Shown one piece after another: positions 56,410 through 64,000 of a stretch of 64,000 nt of DNA. The position numbers were made by a program, and so were the translations under genes. The DNA lies in the NCBI RefSeq assembly GCF_026343115.1, contig NZ_JAPEMC010000001.1:2914001-2978000 (forward strand). Reading direction: 5' to 3'. Origin of the DNA: Streptomyces sp. NBC_00102 (GTDB lineage Bacteria > Actinomycetota > Actinomycetes > Streptomycetales > Streptomycetaceae). The first letter of the stretch is position 1; every line of letters starts with the position of its first letter. The notes beneath the pieces were generated by a model. It was not told where the DNA came from, ran no database searches, and worked only from the letters and a program-made list of their open reading frames with translations.

Positions 56410-57366
56410 TCACGCGCGGCGGCGGGCCACCTCGTAGAGCACGATGCCGGCCGCGACACCGGCGTTCAGCGACTCGGCGCCACCCGGCATCGAGATGCGG
56501 ACGCGGTAGTCGCAGGTCTCGCCCACGAGGCGGCCGAGGCCCTTGCCCTCGCTGCCGATCACGATGACGACCGGACCGGCCAGCTGCTCCAGGTCCTCCA
56601 CCGTGTGCTCGCCGTCGGCGGCCAGACCGACGACCGTGAGGCCCGCCTTCTGGTAGCCCTCCAGCGCGCGGGTCAGGTTGGTGACCCGGGAGACCGGGGT
56701 GCGCGCGGCCGTACCGGCCGACGACTTCCAGGCGCCCGCCGTCATGCCGGCCGCACGCCGCTCGGGGACGACCACGCCGTGGCCGCCGAACGCCGACACG
56801 GACCGGACGATCGCGCCCAGGTTGCGCGGGTCGGTGACCCCGTCGAGCGCCACGATCAGCGGGTCCTCGCCGTTGTCGTACGCGGCGGCGGTCAGGTCCT
56901 CCGGGTGCGCGTACTCGTACGGCGGGACCTGGAGGACGAGGCCCTGGTGGTTCAGGCCGTTCGTCATCCGGTCGAGCTCGGGGCGCGGCGCCTCCATGAG
57001 GTTGATGTTGCCGCGGTCGGCGGCGAGCTTGAGCGCGTCACGCACCCGCTCGTCGTTGTCGATGAACTGCTGGACGTAGAGCGTCACCGCGGGGACGCCG
57101 TCGCGCAGCGCCTCGTAGACCGGGTTGCGGCCGACGACCATCTCCGAGGTGCCCTTGACGCCGCCGCGCCGCGGGGCGGGGCGACGGGCCGCCGCCTGCT
57201 TGGCCGCGGCGTTCGCGATGCGGTTCTTCTTGTGTCCCTTGCGGGCGGAGGCGGGCGGCGTCGGGCCCTTGCCTTCGAGGCCACGGCGTCGCTGCCCACC
57301 GCTGCCGACCTGCGCGCCCTTCTTGTTGGACGTGCGGCGGTTCCTGCGCTGGCTGTTCCCGGCCAT
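56410..57366 (-). CDS. rlmB: 23S rRNA (guanosine(2251)-2'-O)-methyltransferase RlmB
   Basis: A 318-residue SpoU/TrmH-family methyltransferase. The N-terminal basic extension ([13 protein letters not shown]..., typical of actinobacteria) is followed by [11 protein letters not shown] and the substrate-binding domain. The knotted catalytic domain has [18 protein letters not shown] (motif 1), [11 protein letters not shown] (motif 2) and [18 protein letters not shown] (motif 3). It methylates ribose O2' of 23S G2251 with SAM. It is transcribed divergently from nothing else and follows cysS; a hairpin lies between the two. Core chromosomal gene. Confidence 0.95.
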   Translation of the reverse strand: MAGNSQRRNRRTSNKKGAQVGSGGQRRRGLEGKGPTPPASARKGHKKNRIANAAAKQAAARRPAPRRGGVKGTSEMVVGRNPVYEALRDGVPAVTLYVQQFIDNDERVRDALKLAADRGNINLMEAPRPELDRMTNGLNHQGLVLQVPPYEYAHPEDLTAAAYDNGEDPLIVALDGVTDPRNLGAIVRSVSAFGGHGVVVPERRAAGMTAGAWKSSAGTAARTPVSRVTNLTRALEGYQKAGLTVVGLAADGEHTVEDLEQLAGPVVIVIGSEGKGLGRLVGETCDYRVRISMPGGAESLNAGVAAGIVLYEVARRRA

Positions 57367-57411
57367 GACCTACCTGTTTCGTTGCTTCAGAAATGCTTCT
57401 ACAAGTGAAAG

Positions 57412-57439
57412 TGTGCCGCCCGGACGGCCGGGCGGCACA
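57412..57439 (-). terminator. Hairpin between cysS and rlmB
   Basis: Stem tgtgccgcccgg / ccgggcggcaca with acgg loop, located past the cysS stop (57474, minus strand) and before rlmB. Confidence 0.75.
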
Positions 57440-57473
57440 TTCGCGCCGGTGGGCGCCGTGCGATACGCGGTGC

Positions 57474-58874
57474 TCAGCGCGGTCCCAGCGTCCACCGGGG
57501 ACCGCTCGCGCTGTCCTCGATGACCAACCCGGACTGGTTCAGCTGGTCGCGGATCGCGTCCGCGGCGGCCCAGTCCTTGCGCTCGCGGGCGCCCTGGCGC
57601 TGGTCCAGCACGAGCCGGACGAGCGTGTCGACGACACCGTGCAGATCCTCGCCCCGGTCGCCCTCGCCCGCCCAGTGCGGGTCGAGCGGATCCAGGCCGA
57701 GGACGCCGAGCATGGCCCGGACCTCGGCGAGACGGGCGATCGCGGCTTCCTTGTCGTCGGCGGCGAGCGCGGAGTTGCCCTGGCGCACGGTGGTGTGGAC
57801 GATCGCGAGCGCCTGCGGGACGCCCAGGTCGTCGTCCATCGCCTCGGCGAAGGCCGGCGGCACCTCGGTGGCGGGCTCGACCGTCTCGCCCGTCTTCTCG
57901 GTGACCCGCTGCGCGAAGCCCTCGATCCGCGCGAACGCGGACTCGGCGTCGCGCAGGGACGCCTCGCTGTACTCGATCATCGAGCGGTAGTGCGCGCTGC
58001 CGAGGTAGTAGCGGAGCACGATCGGCCGCCACGCCTTCACCATCTCGCTCACCAGCACGGAGTTGCCGAGCGACTTCGACATCTTCTCGCCGGCCATGGT
58101 GACCCAGCCGTTGTGCACCCAGTACTTCGCGAAGGTGTCGCCGAACGCCTTGGACTGGGCGATCTCGTTCTCGTGGTGCGGGAAGATCAAGTCGATCCCG
58201 CCGCCATGGATGTCGAACTCGGTACCGAGGTACTTGTGCGCCATCGCGGAGCACTCCAGGTGCCAGCCCGGGCGGCCGCGGCCCCACGGGGTGTCCCAGC
58301 TGGGCTCGCCCTGCTTCGCGGACTTCCACATGGCGAAGTCGCGCTGGTCGCGCTTGCCGGTCTCGCCCTCGCCGGACGGCTGGCGCAGGTCGTCGAGGTT
58401 CTGGTTGGAGAGCTCCAGGTACCCGGGGAACGAGCGCACGTCGAAGTAGACGTTGCCGTCCGCCGCGTAGGCGTGGCCACGCTCGATGAGGCCGCGCATC
58501 ATCTCGATCATCTCGGTGATGTGGCCGGTGGCGCGGGGCTCGTAGGTGGGCGGCAGGCAGCCGAGGGCGGCGTAACCGTCGTTGAACGCGCGCTCGTTCT
58601 CGTACCCGATCGACCACCAGGGGCGGCCCTGCTCCTCGGACTTCCGGATGATCTTGTCGTCGATGTCCGTGACGTTCCGGACGAACGTCACGTCGTAGCC
58701 GCGGTACGCGAACCAGCGGCGCATGATGTCGAAGTTCAGGCCGGAACGGATGTGCCCGATGTGCGGTGCGGCCTGGACGGTAGCGCCACAGAGGTAGATC
58801 GAGACACAGCCCGCGGTGAGCGGGACGAAGTCACGGATCTGCCGGGCGCTGGTGTCGTACAGGCGAATAGTCAC
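57474..58874 (-). CDS. cysS: Cysteinyl-tRNA synthetase
   Basis: A 466-residue class I synthetase of the normal CysRS length. The catalytic HIGH-equivalent is in APHIGHIRSGLNFDIM, zinc cysteine in IYLCGATVQ, and the KMSKS-equivalent in TMAGEKMSKSLGNSVLV; the anticodon-binding C-terminus is present. It attaches cysteine to tRNA-Cys. The GTG start at 58874 gives the standard N-terminus TIRLYDTSARQIRDF. Eight codons further upstream look non-native. It lies in the conserved order ispD-ispF-cysS-rlmB in Streptomyces. Confidence 0.96.
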   Translation of the reverse strand: MTIRLYDTSARQIRDFVPLTAGCVSIYLCGATVQAAPHIGHIRSGLNFDIMRRWFAYRGYDVTFVRNVTDIDDKIIRKSEEQGRPWWSIGYENERAFNDGYAALGCLPPTYEPRATGHITEMIEMMRGLIERGHAYAADGNVYFDVRSFPGYLELSNQNLDDLRQPSGEGETGKRDQRDFAMWKSAKQGEPSWDTPWGRGRPGWHLECSAMAHKYLGTEFDIHGGGIDLIFPHHENEIAQSKAFGDTFAKYWVHNGWVTMAGEKMSKSLGNSVLVSEMVKAWRPIVLRYYLGSAHYRSMIEYSEASLRDAESAFARIEGFAQRVTEKTGETVEPATEVPPAFAEAMDDDLGVPQALAIVHTTVRQGNSALAADDKEAAIARLAEVRAMLGVLGLDPLDPHWAGEGDRGEDLHGVVDTLVRLVLDQRQGARERKDWAAADAIRDQLNQSGLVIEDSASGPRWTLGPR

Positions 58875-59013
58875 GGCTCCAGGGTAGTAGGCCGACACCA
58901 GTGCCCCGCGACCTCTGGGAGGTCACGGGGTAACTTTTCTGCTATGCGGGCCTCGGGAGGGCCTTTCCACGGGGCACGGGGTGCAGGTGGGAGGCGTGGG
59001 GCGGGTGTGGCAC

Positions 59014-59061
59014 GGCCGCCCGCCCGCGCGGAAAACTCTCCACGGCGCGGGCGGCGGCGGC
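59014..59061 (-). terminator. Hairpin terminator after the F420-type oxidoreductase gene
   Basis: G/C-rich inverted repeat ccgcccgcccgcgc / gcgcgggcggcggc around aactctccac, immediately beyond the stop at 59067. Confidence 0.65.
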
Positions 59062-59066
59062 CTGCC

Positions 59067-59471
59067 TCAGATCCGGCCGACCACCTTGCGCGGGGTGATC
59101 CGCACGACCACCCGCTCGGCGTCGTTCACCGAGTCCGGGTTGAAGTCCGCGTACCCCTTGCCGGTGTACTTCCGCGACAGCTGGTCGATGAGCTCCTGGC
59201 CGCCCTCGGTGGACAGGGTCGCCTCGCCGCGGATCTCGGCGTACGAGTACGGCGCGTCGAACGGCTGGAGCAGGACGGTGACCCGGGGATCGCGGCGCAG
59301 GTTCTTCTCCTTGCGCCGGCCGACCGTGGTGGAGATCAGCACGTCGTCACCGTCCCGCGCCACCCACACGGGTGACACCTGCGGGCTGCCGTCCGGCTGG
59401 ATGGTGGCGACGTTGACGAAGACGGGCGTGTCCAGCAGTTTCTTGAGCTCATCGGAAAGTGCGGCGGTCAT
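59067..59471 (-). CDS. PPOX-class F420-dependent oxidoreductase-like protein
   Basis: A 134-residue split-barrel flavin/F420-binding protein: DELKKLLDTPVFVNVATIQPDGSPQVSPVWVARDGDDVLI, split here into the VFVNVATIQPDG and SPVWVARDGD strands, then NLRRDPRVTVLLQ and the C-terminal ADFNPDSVNDAERVVVRI. Actinobacterial members use F420H2 to reduce quinones or other compounds, or bind heme; the substrate is not known. It is short, as typical. The gene follows cysS in the divergent sense, with ispF next on the same strand. Its own promoter is probable. Confidence 0.85.
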   Translation of the reverse strand: MTAALSDELKKLLDTPVFVNVATIQPDGSPQVSPVWVARDGDDVLISTTVGRRKEKNLRRDPRVTVLLQPFDAPYSYAEIRGEATLSTEGGQELIDQLSRKYTGKGYADFNPDSVNDAERVVVRITPRKVVGRI

Positions 59472-59656
59472 GACCTACATCCTCCTGCGCATGGCGGTGA
59501 CGGGCTGTGACGGTACGTGATCTGCGTCTCGTACCCCCGTAACCACGCGGCCGCTCCGTTCGTTCCCGGACCGGCCCCACCGGAAGAGTGAAAACCGGAC
59601 GGGAGTGGGCGGGCCTCCGGGCCCGCGACCGTACGGCGGCGGGCCCGGGTCCGGCC

Positions 59657-60172
59657 TCAGGGGGCGCGGTACACCAGCGCGGTGGCGATCCCCGCGATGC
59701 CCTCGCCCCGGCCGGTGAAGCCGAGACCGTCCGAGGTGGCGGCGGAGAGCGAGACGGGCGCGCCGACGACGTCCGAGAGCACCTGCTGCGCCTCCTCGCG
59801 GCGCTTGCCGATCTTGGGCCGTACCCCGACGACCTGCACGGCGACGTTGCCGATCTCGAAGCCCGCCGCCCGGACGATGCGCGCGGCCTCGGTCAGCAGG
59901 GTGACGCCGGAGGCGCCGGACCACTCCGGGCGACCGGTGCCGAAGTGCTGCCCCAGGTCGCCGAGGCCCGCGGCGGAGAAGAGGGCGTTGCAGGCGGCGT
60001 GCGCGACGACGTCCGCGTCGGAGTGCCCGGCCAGTCCCGGCCCCTCGCCCTCCCACTTCAGGCCCGCGCACCAGAGCTCGCGGCCCTCCTCGAAGGCGTG
60101 GATGTCGGTCCCGATCCCGACGAGCGGGATCACGGGGCGGGAATCGGGAACGGGACGGGGATCAGAAGCCAT
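59657..60172 (-). CDS. ispF: 2-C-methyl-D-erythritol 2,4-cyclodiphosphate synthase
   Basis: A 171-residue IspF: the metal ligands lie in GIGTDIHAF and [25 protein letters not shown], with [25 protein letters not shown] and the closing [13 protein letters not shown]. Forms MECDP in the MEP isoprenoid pathway. It overlaps ispD by 11 bp, so the two are translationally coupled. Length is normal for the enzyme. Confidence 0.96.
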   Translation of the reverse strand: MASDPRPVPDSRPVIPLVGIGTDIHAFEEGRELWCAGLKWEGEGPGLAGHSDADVVAHAACNALFSAAGLGDLGQHFGTGRPEWSGASGVTLLTEAARIVRAAGFEIGNVAVQVVGVRPKIGKRREEAQQVLSDVVGAPVSLSAATSDGLGFTGRGEGIAGIATALVYRAP

Positions 60173-61007
60173 CGTTCGCCCTCCGGCGTGCGAGTACCGC
60201 CTCGGCCAGCACGAGATCGAGCGGCCGGGTCACCTTGAACGCCTCTTCGTGGCCGGGCACCACGACGACGGGTTCGCCGAGACGTTCCACCATGCCCGCG
60301 TCGTCGGTGGCGCCCTCGGCGCCGAACACCACGGTCGCGTGCGCCCGCACCAGGGTGTCGCGGTCGAAGCCCTGCGGGGTCTGCACCGCGCGCAGCCTGG
60401 CCCGTACGGGGGTCGAGAGCACCGGCTCCGGGGCGCCCGGGGCCACCGAGGGCTCGACCTCCTTGACGGTGTCGGCGAGCGGCACGGCGGGCACCACGGC
60501 CGGGGCTCCGCCGCGTACCGCCTCGATGACCGCGTCCACGGTGTCGACCGGCACCAGCGGGCGGGCCGCGTCGTGCACCAGGACCGTGGCCACGTCCTCG
60601 GGCAGCGCCTCCAGGCCGAGGCGGACGGACTCCTGGCGGGTCTCGCCGCCGGGCACCACCACGTAGTCGGTGCGCTCGGGCAGGGCGTGCGCGTCGAGCA
60701 GGTTCTTCACGGCGGGGGCTCCGTCCGGCGGGGCGACCACCACGACGAGCGAGACGGCGCGTGAGGCCGCCATGGCCCGCACGGCGTGGATCAGCATGGG
60801 CGTGCCGCTCAGGGTGCGCAGCGCCTTGGGGGCGCCGGGGCCGAGCCGGACCCCGCGGCCGGCCGCGGGGATGACTGCGGCGGTCCGCCGAGGACGCCCT
60901 GGCCGGGCCGTATCGCCGGCCGGGGCGGCTCCGACGGGCGCCTGCGCGCCCCCGGGGAGCCGCGGCACGTCGGGCGGCGGCACGTCGGACGGTGACATGG
61001 GTGACAT
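60162..61007 (-). CDS. ispD: 2-C-methyl-D-erythritol 4-phosphate cytidylyltransferase
   Basis: A 281-residue Isp[20 protein letters not shown] nucleotide loop, [34 protein letters not shown] and the C-terminal DLVLAEAVL. It condenses MEP with CTP in the MEP isoprenoid pathway. A Pro/Ala-rich N-terminal extension (about 40 residues) precedes the domain. ATG 61007 is used as ggag lies 8 nt upstream; GTG 61016 and ATG 60998 are alternatives. It is coupled to ispF by an 11-bp overlap; carD is the upstream neighbour. Confidence 0.93.
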   Translation of the reverse strand: MSPMSPSDVPPPDVPRLPGGAQAPVGAAPAGDTARPGRPRRTAAVIPAAGRGVRLGPGAPKALRTLSGTPMLIHAVRAMAASRAVSLVVVVAPPDGAPAVKNLLDAHALPERTDYVVVPGGETRQESVRLGLEALPEDVATVLVHDAARPLVPVDTVDAVIEAVRGGAPAVVPAVPLADTVKEVEPSVAPGAPEPVLSTPVRARLRAVQTPQGFDRDTLVRAHATVVFGAEGATDDAGMVERLGEPVVVVPGHEEAFKVTRPLDLVLAEAVLARRRANDGF

Positions 61008-61560
61008 CGCTTGCACTCCGAAGCTTCAGCAGGTTTGTCGCCACGGCCGACGTGGGTAGGGCACCGGGCGAGCCGCCGTACAACGGCCTGCCTCGGTCCG
61101 GACCCCTTCCGTGACCCGGTCGAGCGAGTCGTGGCGACGGCACGTGGCGGCCGGTGCGTCGACCGGCCGAGGGGGACGCTAGCTGTACAGGTACCGGCGC
61201 GACCACCACCTGGTATCCGGCCGAATTCAGCCGTATCCGGGTGGCCGAAAAAGAATCTTGAAATGCGCCGGGCGCCCAGGTGTCCGGCCCCCCGCACGCG
61301 GTGATTCCGGTGCGGTGGGTTCCGCCGCATCGGAAACCCGCCGCACCGGGACCGGAAGTCGGTGGCGCGGGGGCATGAACGCCGGCCGAGGCGCGCGCGT
61401 GGCCGGGTACGAGCGGTCCCAGGCGCGGGCGAAAGACGCACCGTGCCCACCGACCACACACGCCCAGAACGCGAACATGCCGCGGCCCCCGGAGACTCGC
61501 CGTGCAAAACGGCTGGTCAGCGGGGACTACGGCATATTCGTACGACCGGTGTGATCCGGT
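61008..61560. other. Intergenic region between carD and ispD
   Basis: A 553-bp gene-free stretch upstream of ispD on the minus strand. It contains a strong imperfect hairpin at 61307-61349 and no convincing coding frame. A reading frame at 61258-61554 is Arg/Gly-rich and looks like noise. It should carry the carD 3' end signals and the promoter of ispD. Confidence 0.5.
61307..61349. promoter_or_regulatory. Imperfect hairpin between carD and ispD
   Basis: ccggtgcggtgggttccg / cggaaacccgccgcaccgg around ccgcat, with one bulge and one mismatch. It could be a carD terminator or an ispD leader structure; the distance of about 210 bp from carD and 300 bp from ispD leaves it undecided. Confidence 0.4.
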
Positions 61561-62043
61561 TCAGGACGCGAGAACCTCGTCGAGCAGGGCTTCGGCCTTG
61601 TCCTCGTTCGTGTTTTCCGCGAGAGCGAGCTCACTCACCAGGATCTGGCGGGCCTTGGCGAGCATGCGCTTTTCTCCGGCGGAGAGTCCACGCTCGCGCT
61701 CACGACGCCACAGGTCGCGCACCACTTCGGCGACCTTGATGACATCGCCAGAGGCGAGCTTCTCCAGATTTGCCTTGTAGCGACGGGACCAGTTCGTCGG
61801 CTCTTCGGCGTACGGCGCGCGAAGCACCTCGAAGACCCGGTCCAGCCCGTCCTGCCCGACCACGTCGCGCACGCCCACGAACTCCGCATTGTCCGCAGGC
61901 ACACGAACCGTCAAGTCGCCCTGGGCGACCTTGAGCACCAAGTAGGTCTTGTCCACGCCTTTGATCTGGCGAGTTTCGATAGCCTCGATCAGCGCGGCCC
62001 CGTGATGGGGATAGACCACGGTGTCGCCAACCTTGAACGTCAT
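61561..62043 (-). CDS. carD: CarD family transcriptional regulator
   Basis: A 160-residue CarD/CdnL-type protein. The N-terminal RNA polymerase-interacting domain is [21 protein letters not shown] with [19 protein letters not shown], and the C-terminal helical DNA-binding domain is [43 protein letters not shown], read as continuous helices. It binds RNA polymerase beta and stabilises open complexes at promoters including rRNA. Essential in many actinobacteria. The ATG follows ggaaggggtacctgtcac, with the ribosome-binding site about 12 nt upstream. Confidence 0.97.
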   Translation of the reverse strand: MTFKVGDTVVYPHHGAALIEAIETRQIKGVDKTYLVLKVAQGDLTVRVPADNAEFVGVRDVVGQDGLDRVFEVLRAPYAEEPTNWSRRYKANLEKLASGDVIKVAEVVRDLWRRERERGLSAGEKRMLAKARQILVSELALAENTNEDKAEALLDEVLAS

Positions 62044-62774
62044 GTGACAGGTACCCCTTCCGTGGCTATCCAGGGTAACACGAGAACCGCTCCTCCTGAA
62101 TGGCGTTTTCGCAGGTCAGGGCATATCTCGGGGCTTGACAACAGCATCCGGAACGTGCTGCGCGAGGCTTCGCGAAGACGGTATTCGCAGGTCGGAGCCG
62201 TTGTACGACCGGCCGGAAACGCGCCGTTCCCACGCCCGGGAACGCTGCCCGAACGGGTTAAAGATCCCGTTTTGCCGGATTCGAGGAGCCGCACTTTCTT
62301 CCATGCGTTCGGAGATCGATCACACGATCGAAGGAAGTTTCGCCACCCCATTGAAATTGATCAAGCGGATCGTGACAACCGCCACGACAACGACCGCCAC
62401 AACGACTGCGGCAACGGCCCTCTCGCTTTTCCGCCGACGAATGCGTCACCGGCGGGAAAATTGATCATTCGCGTTTTGTGAACGCCGGATGTCGGAGGGT
62501 GTCCGGGACGCCGGGGCCACCCGCGGGGTGATCGGTCCGGGCGCGCCGGGGGCCGGGGACCCGGGTGGGCCGCGCGGGTCCCGGTGAAGAGCCTCGGGGC
62601 AAAGGGGCGGGTCGGGTGTGAGGCGTGAGCGGCGGCTCGGTAGCCTAAGGCCGCTGACACACCCTTAGGGCGGCTTTACGTCACTCGGTCCGCCGCCCTG
62701 CGCGGTCGTGCAGTGCACCTGCGCACCACGTCCGTAGTCCGCAGAAACCGAACGTTCAAGGAGTTGCCGCCGCC
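62044..62774. other. Divergent intergenic region between carD and the lipoprotein gene
   Basis: A 731-bp gene-free stretch between divergent genes. It must contain the carD promoter and the promoter of the lipoprotein gene. A tagcct -10-like hexamer and a cctaag/cttagg inverted pair lie at 62640-62669. Nothing else stands out; the small ORFs in it are not protein-like. Confidence 0.5.
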
Positions 62775-63398
62775 GTGAGCCGCAGCCTTCGACACGGCGC
62801 TCTCGCCGCCACTGCCCTTGTGATCTCGATCGCCTCGCTGTCCGCGTGCGCCGCGGGCAACGACGCGGCAACGCTCCAGGTCCGGCCGGACAACGCGGCC
62901 ACCTCGGTCGGCGACATCAAGATCCAGAACGTGAACGTCGTCACCCAGCCCGAGCACGACGCCGAGGGTCCCGCCGTGGTCACCGGTGCGCTGTTCAACC
63001 AGGGAACCGAGGACGAGACGCTGGAGGCCATCACGCTGCCCCGGTCCAGCACCGAGGTGGAGCTGCACGCCGCCAAGGGCGACGGGCCGCTCGTGGTCCC
63101 GGCCGGCGGCAAGATCGTCCTCGGCGGCGAGGGCAACGCGTCCGCCGTCATCGAGAACGGCCGCCAGGCCACTCAGAACGGCAACATCGAGCAGGTCGTC
63201 TTCCGCCTCAGCGACAGCGGCGACATCGCGCTGGGCGCCACGGTCGTCCCCTCCCGCTCCTACTTCAAGGGCTTCGGGCCGAGCGCGCTGCCCACCGCCG
63301 CCGCGTCGCCCGACGCCTCGGCCTCCCCGGACGCCACCGCGTCCCCGGACGCCTCCGCGACCCCGACCGGCGGCGAGACGTCCCCCGCCGCCGAGTGA
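62775..63398 (+). CDS. Exported lipoprotein with Ala/Ser/Pro-rich tail
   Basis: A 207-residue protein with an N-terminal signal and a lipobox ending at Cys (ATALVISIASLSACAAG, Cys near residue 25). It is followed by a beta-rich domain (DIKIQNVNVVTQPEH, AVVTGALFNQGTEDETLEAITL, GGKIVLGGEGNASAVIENG). The C-terminal ASPDAS repeats (SPDASASPDATASPDAS) form a disordered tail. It is conserved next to phoP in Streptomyces; no function is established. It resembles copper-chaperone/DUF461-type beta folds, but only weakly. GTG start at 62775, after ccgccgcc. Confidence 0.85.
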   Translation: MSRSLRHGALAATALVISIASLSACAAGNDAATLQVRPDNAATSVGDIKIQNVNVVTQPEHDAEGPAVVTGALFNQGTEDETLEAITLPRSSTEVELHAAKGDGPLVVPAGGKIVLGGEGNASAVIENGRQATQNGNIEQVVFRLSDSGDIALGATVVPSRSYFKGFGPSALPTAAASPDASASPDATASPDASATPTGGETSPAAE

Positions 63399-63421
63399 GG
63401 CCGGCTCCGCCACGCGCACAC

Positions 63422-63463
63422 GAGTGAAGGGCGCCTTCCCCGAGGGGGAGGCGCCCTTCACTC
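63422..63463. terminator. Bidirectional terminator between the lipoprotein gene and phoP
   Basis: Perfect stem gagtgaagggcgcc / ggcgcccttcactc around ttccccgaggggga, located between the convergent genes. Confidence 0.85.
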
Positions 63464-63492
63464 ATCCGTGTGCCCGATGGCCGGCCACCGGT

Positions 63493-64000
63493 TTACGGCT
63501 CGAACTTGTAGCCCAGGCCGCGGACCGTCACCAGGTAGCGCGGGGCGCCCGGGTCGGGCTCGATCTTGGCGCGCAGCCGCTTCACGTGCACGTCGAGGGT
63601 CTTGGTGTCACCCACGTAGTCGGCGCCCCAGACCCGGTCGATGAGCTGCATGCGGGTCAGCACCCGGCCCGCGTTGCGCAGCAGCATCTCCAGGAGGTCG
63701 AACTCCTTGAGCGGGAGGTCCACCTTGCCGCCGGAGACGGTGACCACGTGACGGTCGACGTCCATGCGGACCGGACCGGCCTCCAGGGCCGCCGGCGTGA
63801 CCTCCTCCGGCTCGCCGCGGCGGCGCAGCACCGCGCGGATGCGCGCCACCAGCTCGCGCGAGGAGAACGGCTTGGTCACGTAGTCGTCGGCTCCTATCTC
63901 CAGACCGACCACCTTGTCGATCTCGCTGTCCTTGGCGGTGACCATGATCACCGGGACGTTGGAGCGGTTGCGCAGTTGCCGGCAGACCTCGGTACCGGGC
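63493..64000 (-). CDS. phoP: Response regulator PhoP, partial (5' end beyond the window)
   Basis: C-terminal part of an OmpR/PhoB-type regulator, about 169 codons visible; the 5' end runs off the window edge. It shows the receiver end (VIMVTAKDSEIDKVVGLEIGADDYVTKPFSSRELVARI) with the conserved Thr and Lys. A winged-helix DNA-binding domain follows (LPLKEFDLLEMLLRNAGRVLTRMQLIDRVWG, DTKTLDVHVKRLRAKIE, YLVTVRGLGYKF). Streptomyces PhoP, with the PhoR kinase, controls phosphate starvation genes and antibiotic production. The neighbours (carD, lipoprotein) are as expected for the phoP region. phoR is outside the window. Confidence 0.93.
   Translation of the reverse strand, partial: PGTEVCRQLRNRSNVPVIMVTAKDSEIDKVVGLEIGADDYVTKPFSSRELVARIRAVLRRRGEPEEVTPAALEAGPVRMDVDRHVVTVSGGKVDLPLKEFDLLEMLLRNAGRVLTRMQLIDRVWGADYVGDTKTLDVHVKRLRAKIEPDPGAPRYLVTVRGLGYKFEP

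Noticed and set aside
59475..60071. A 198-codon minus-strand frame across the ispF region
   Set aside because: It is an alternate-frame shadow of ispF; the ispF frame carries the conserved metal-binding residues.
62040..62351. A 103-codon minus-strand frame upstream of carD
   Set aside because: No motif; composition is typical of non-coding promoter DNA and no homologous neighbour suggests a gene.

Overview
The window is a high-GC actinobacterial chromosome segment, almost certainly Streptomyces. Codons are strongly G/C-ending, GTG starts are common, and TTA codons appear only in acquired genes. The right end carries the conserved Streptomyces block msiK ... rlmB-cysS ... ispF-ispD-carD-lipoprotein-phoP. 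No rRNA is present. One intact tRNA, tRNA-Thr(UGU), is present, with a duplicated 3' fragment of it.

Layout. (1) 0-9.5 kb, chromosomal housekeeping and accessory genes: flavin reductase, ArfB-type hydrolase, TerD, secreted M1 metallopeptidase, HbpS/GlcG-like protein, a two-component system, a conserved hypothetical, pentapeptide-repeat protein, methyltransferase and GNAT. (2) 9.59-10.05 kb, a small type I-E-like CRISPR array (8 repeats, 7 spacers, one spacer duplicated) with no cas gene in the window. (3) 10.4-25.3 kb: secreted GH31 glycosidase with two embedded binding modules, small-molecule kinase, rhomboid-like protein, FAD oxidoreductase, HAD phosphatases, CPT-like kinase, class-V aminotransferase, RidA, L,D-transpeptidase-like protein, HTH-DUF2690 membrane protein, one frameshifted gene and a conserved hypothetical. 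(4) 25.45-43.16 kb, a genomic island in the 3' end of tRNA-Thr, bounded by a perfect 43-bp duplication. It holds a membrane protein, a Ser/Thr-kinase/SF1-helicase fusion and a PLD protein (resembling Mokosh type I anti-phage defence), an IS630 copy, a divergent HTH / resolvase-like / HATPase / hypothetical / SAHH-like / NUDIX / YdcF / WbqC module, an ISL3-type IS, a tyrosine integrase whose 5' end the IS removed, and a membrane-anchored helical protein. (5) 43.4-48 kb: msiK, a small exported protein, a sugar nucleotidyltransferase and a DoxX-domain protein. (6) 48-56.3 kb, a sulfation and glycan locus: sugar-nucleotide dehydratase, sulfotransferase, cysC-cysD-cysN (PAPS supply), an SsuBC-like importer without a binding protein, and a GT2 glycosyltransferase. 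(7) 56.4-64 kb, the conserved core: rlmB, cysS, F420-type oxidoreductase, ispF, ispD, carD, an exported lipoprotein and the 3' part of phoP.

Most interesting regions. The island combines a probable kinase-helicase/PLD defence system, two leucine TTA (bldA-dependent) codons in defence-side genes, an apparently disabled integrase, and an uncharacterised HTH/SAHH-like/YdcF/WbqC module. The 48-56 kb locus looks like a dedicated sulfated-glycan or metabolite assembly line. Many genes in the left half carry short in-frame tandem repeats at their termini.
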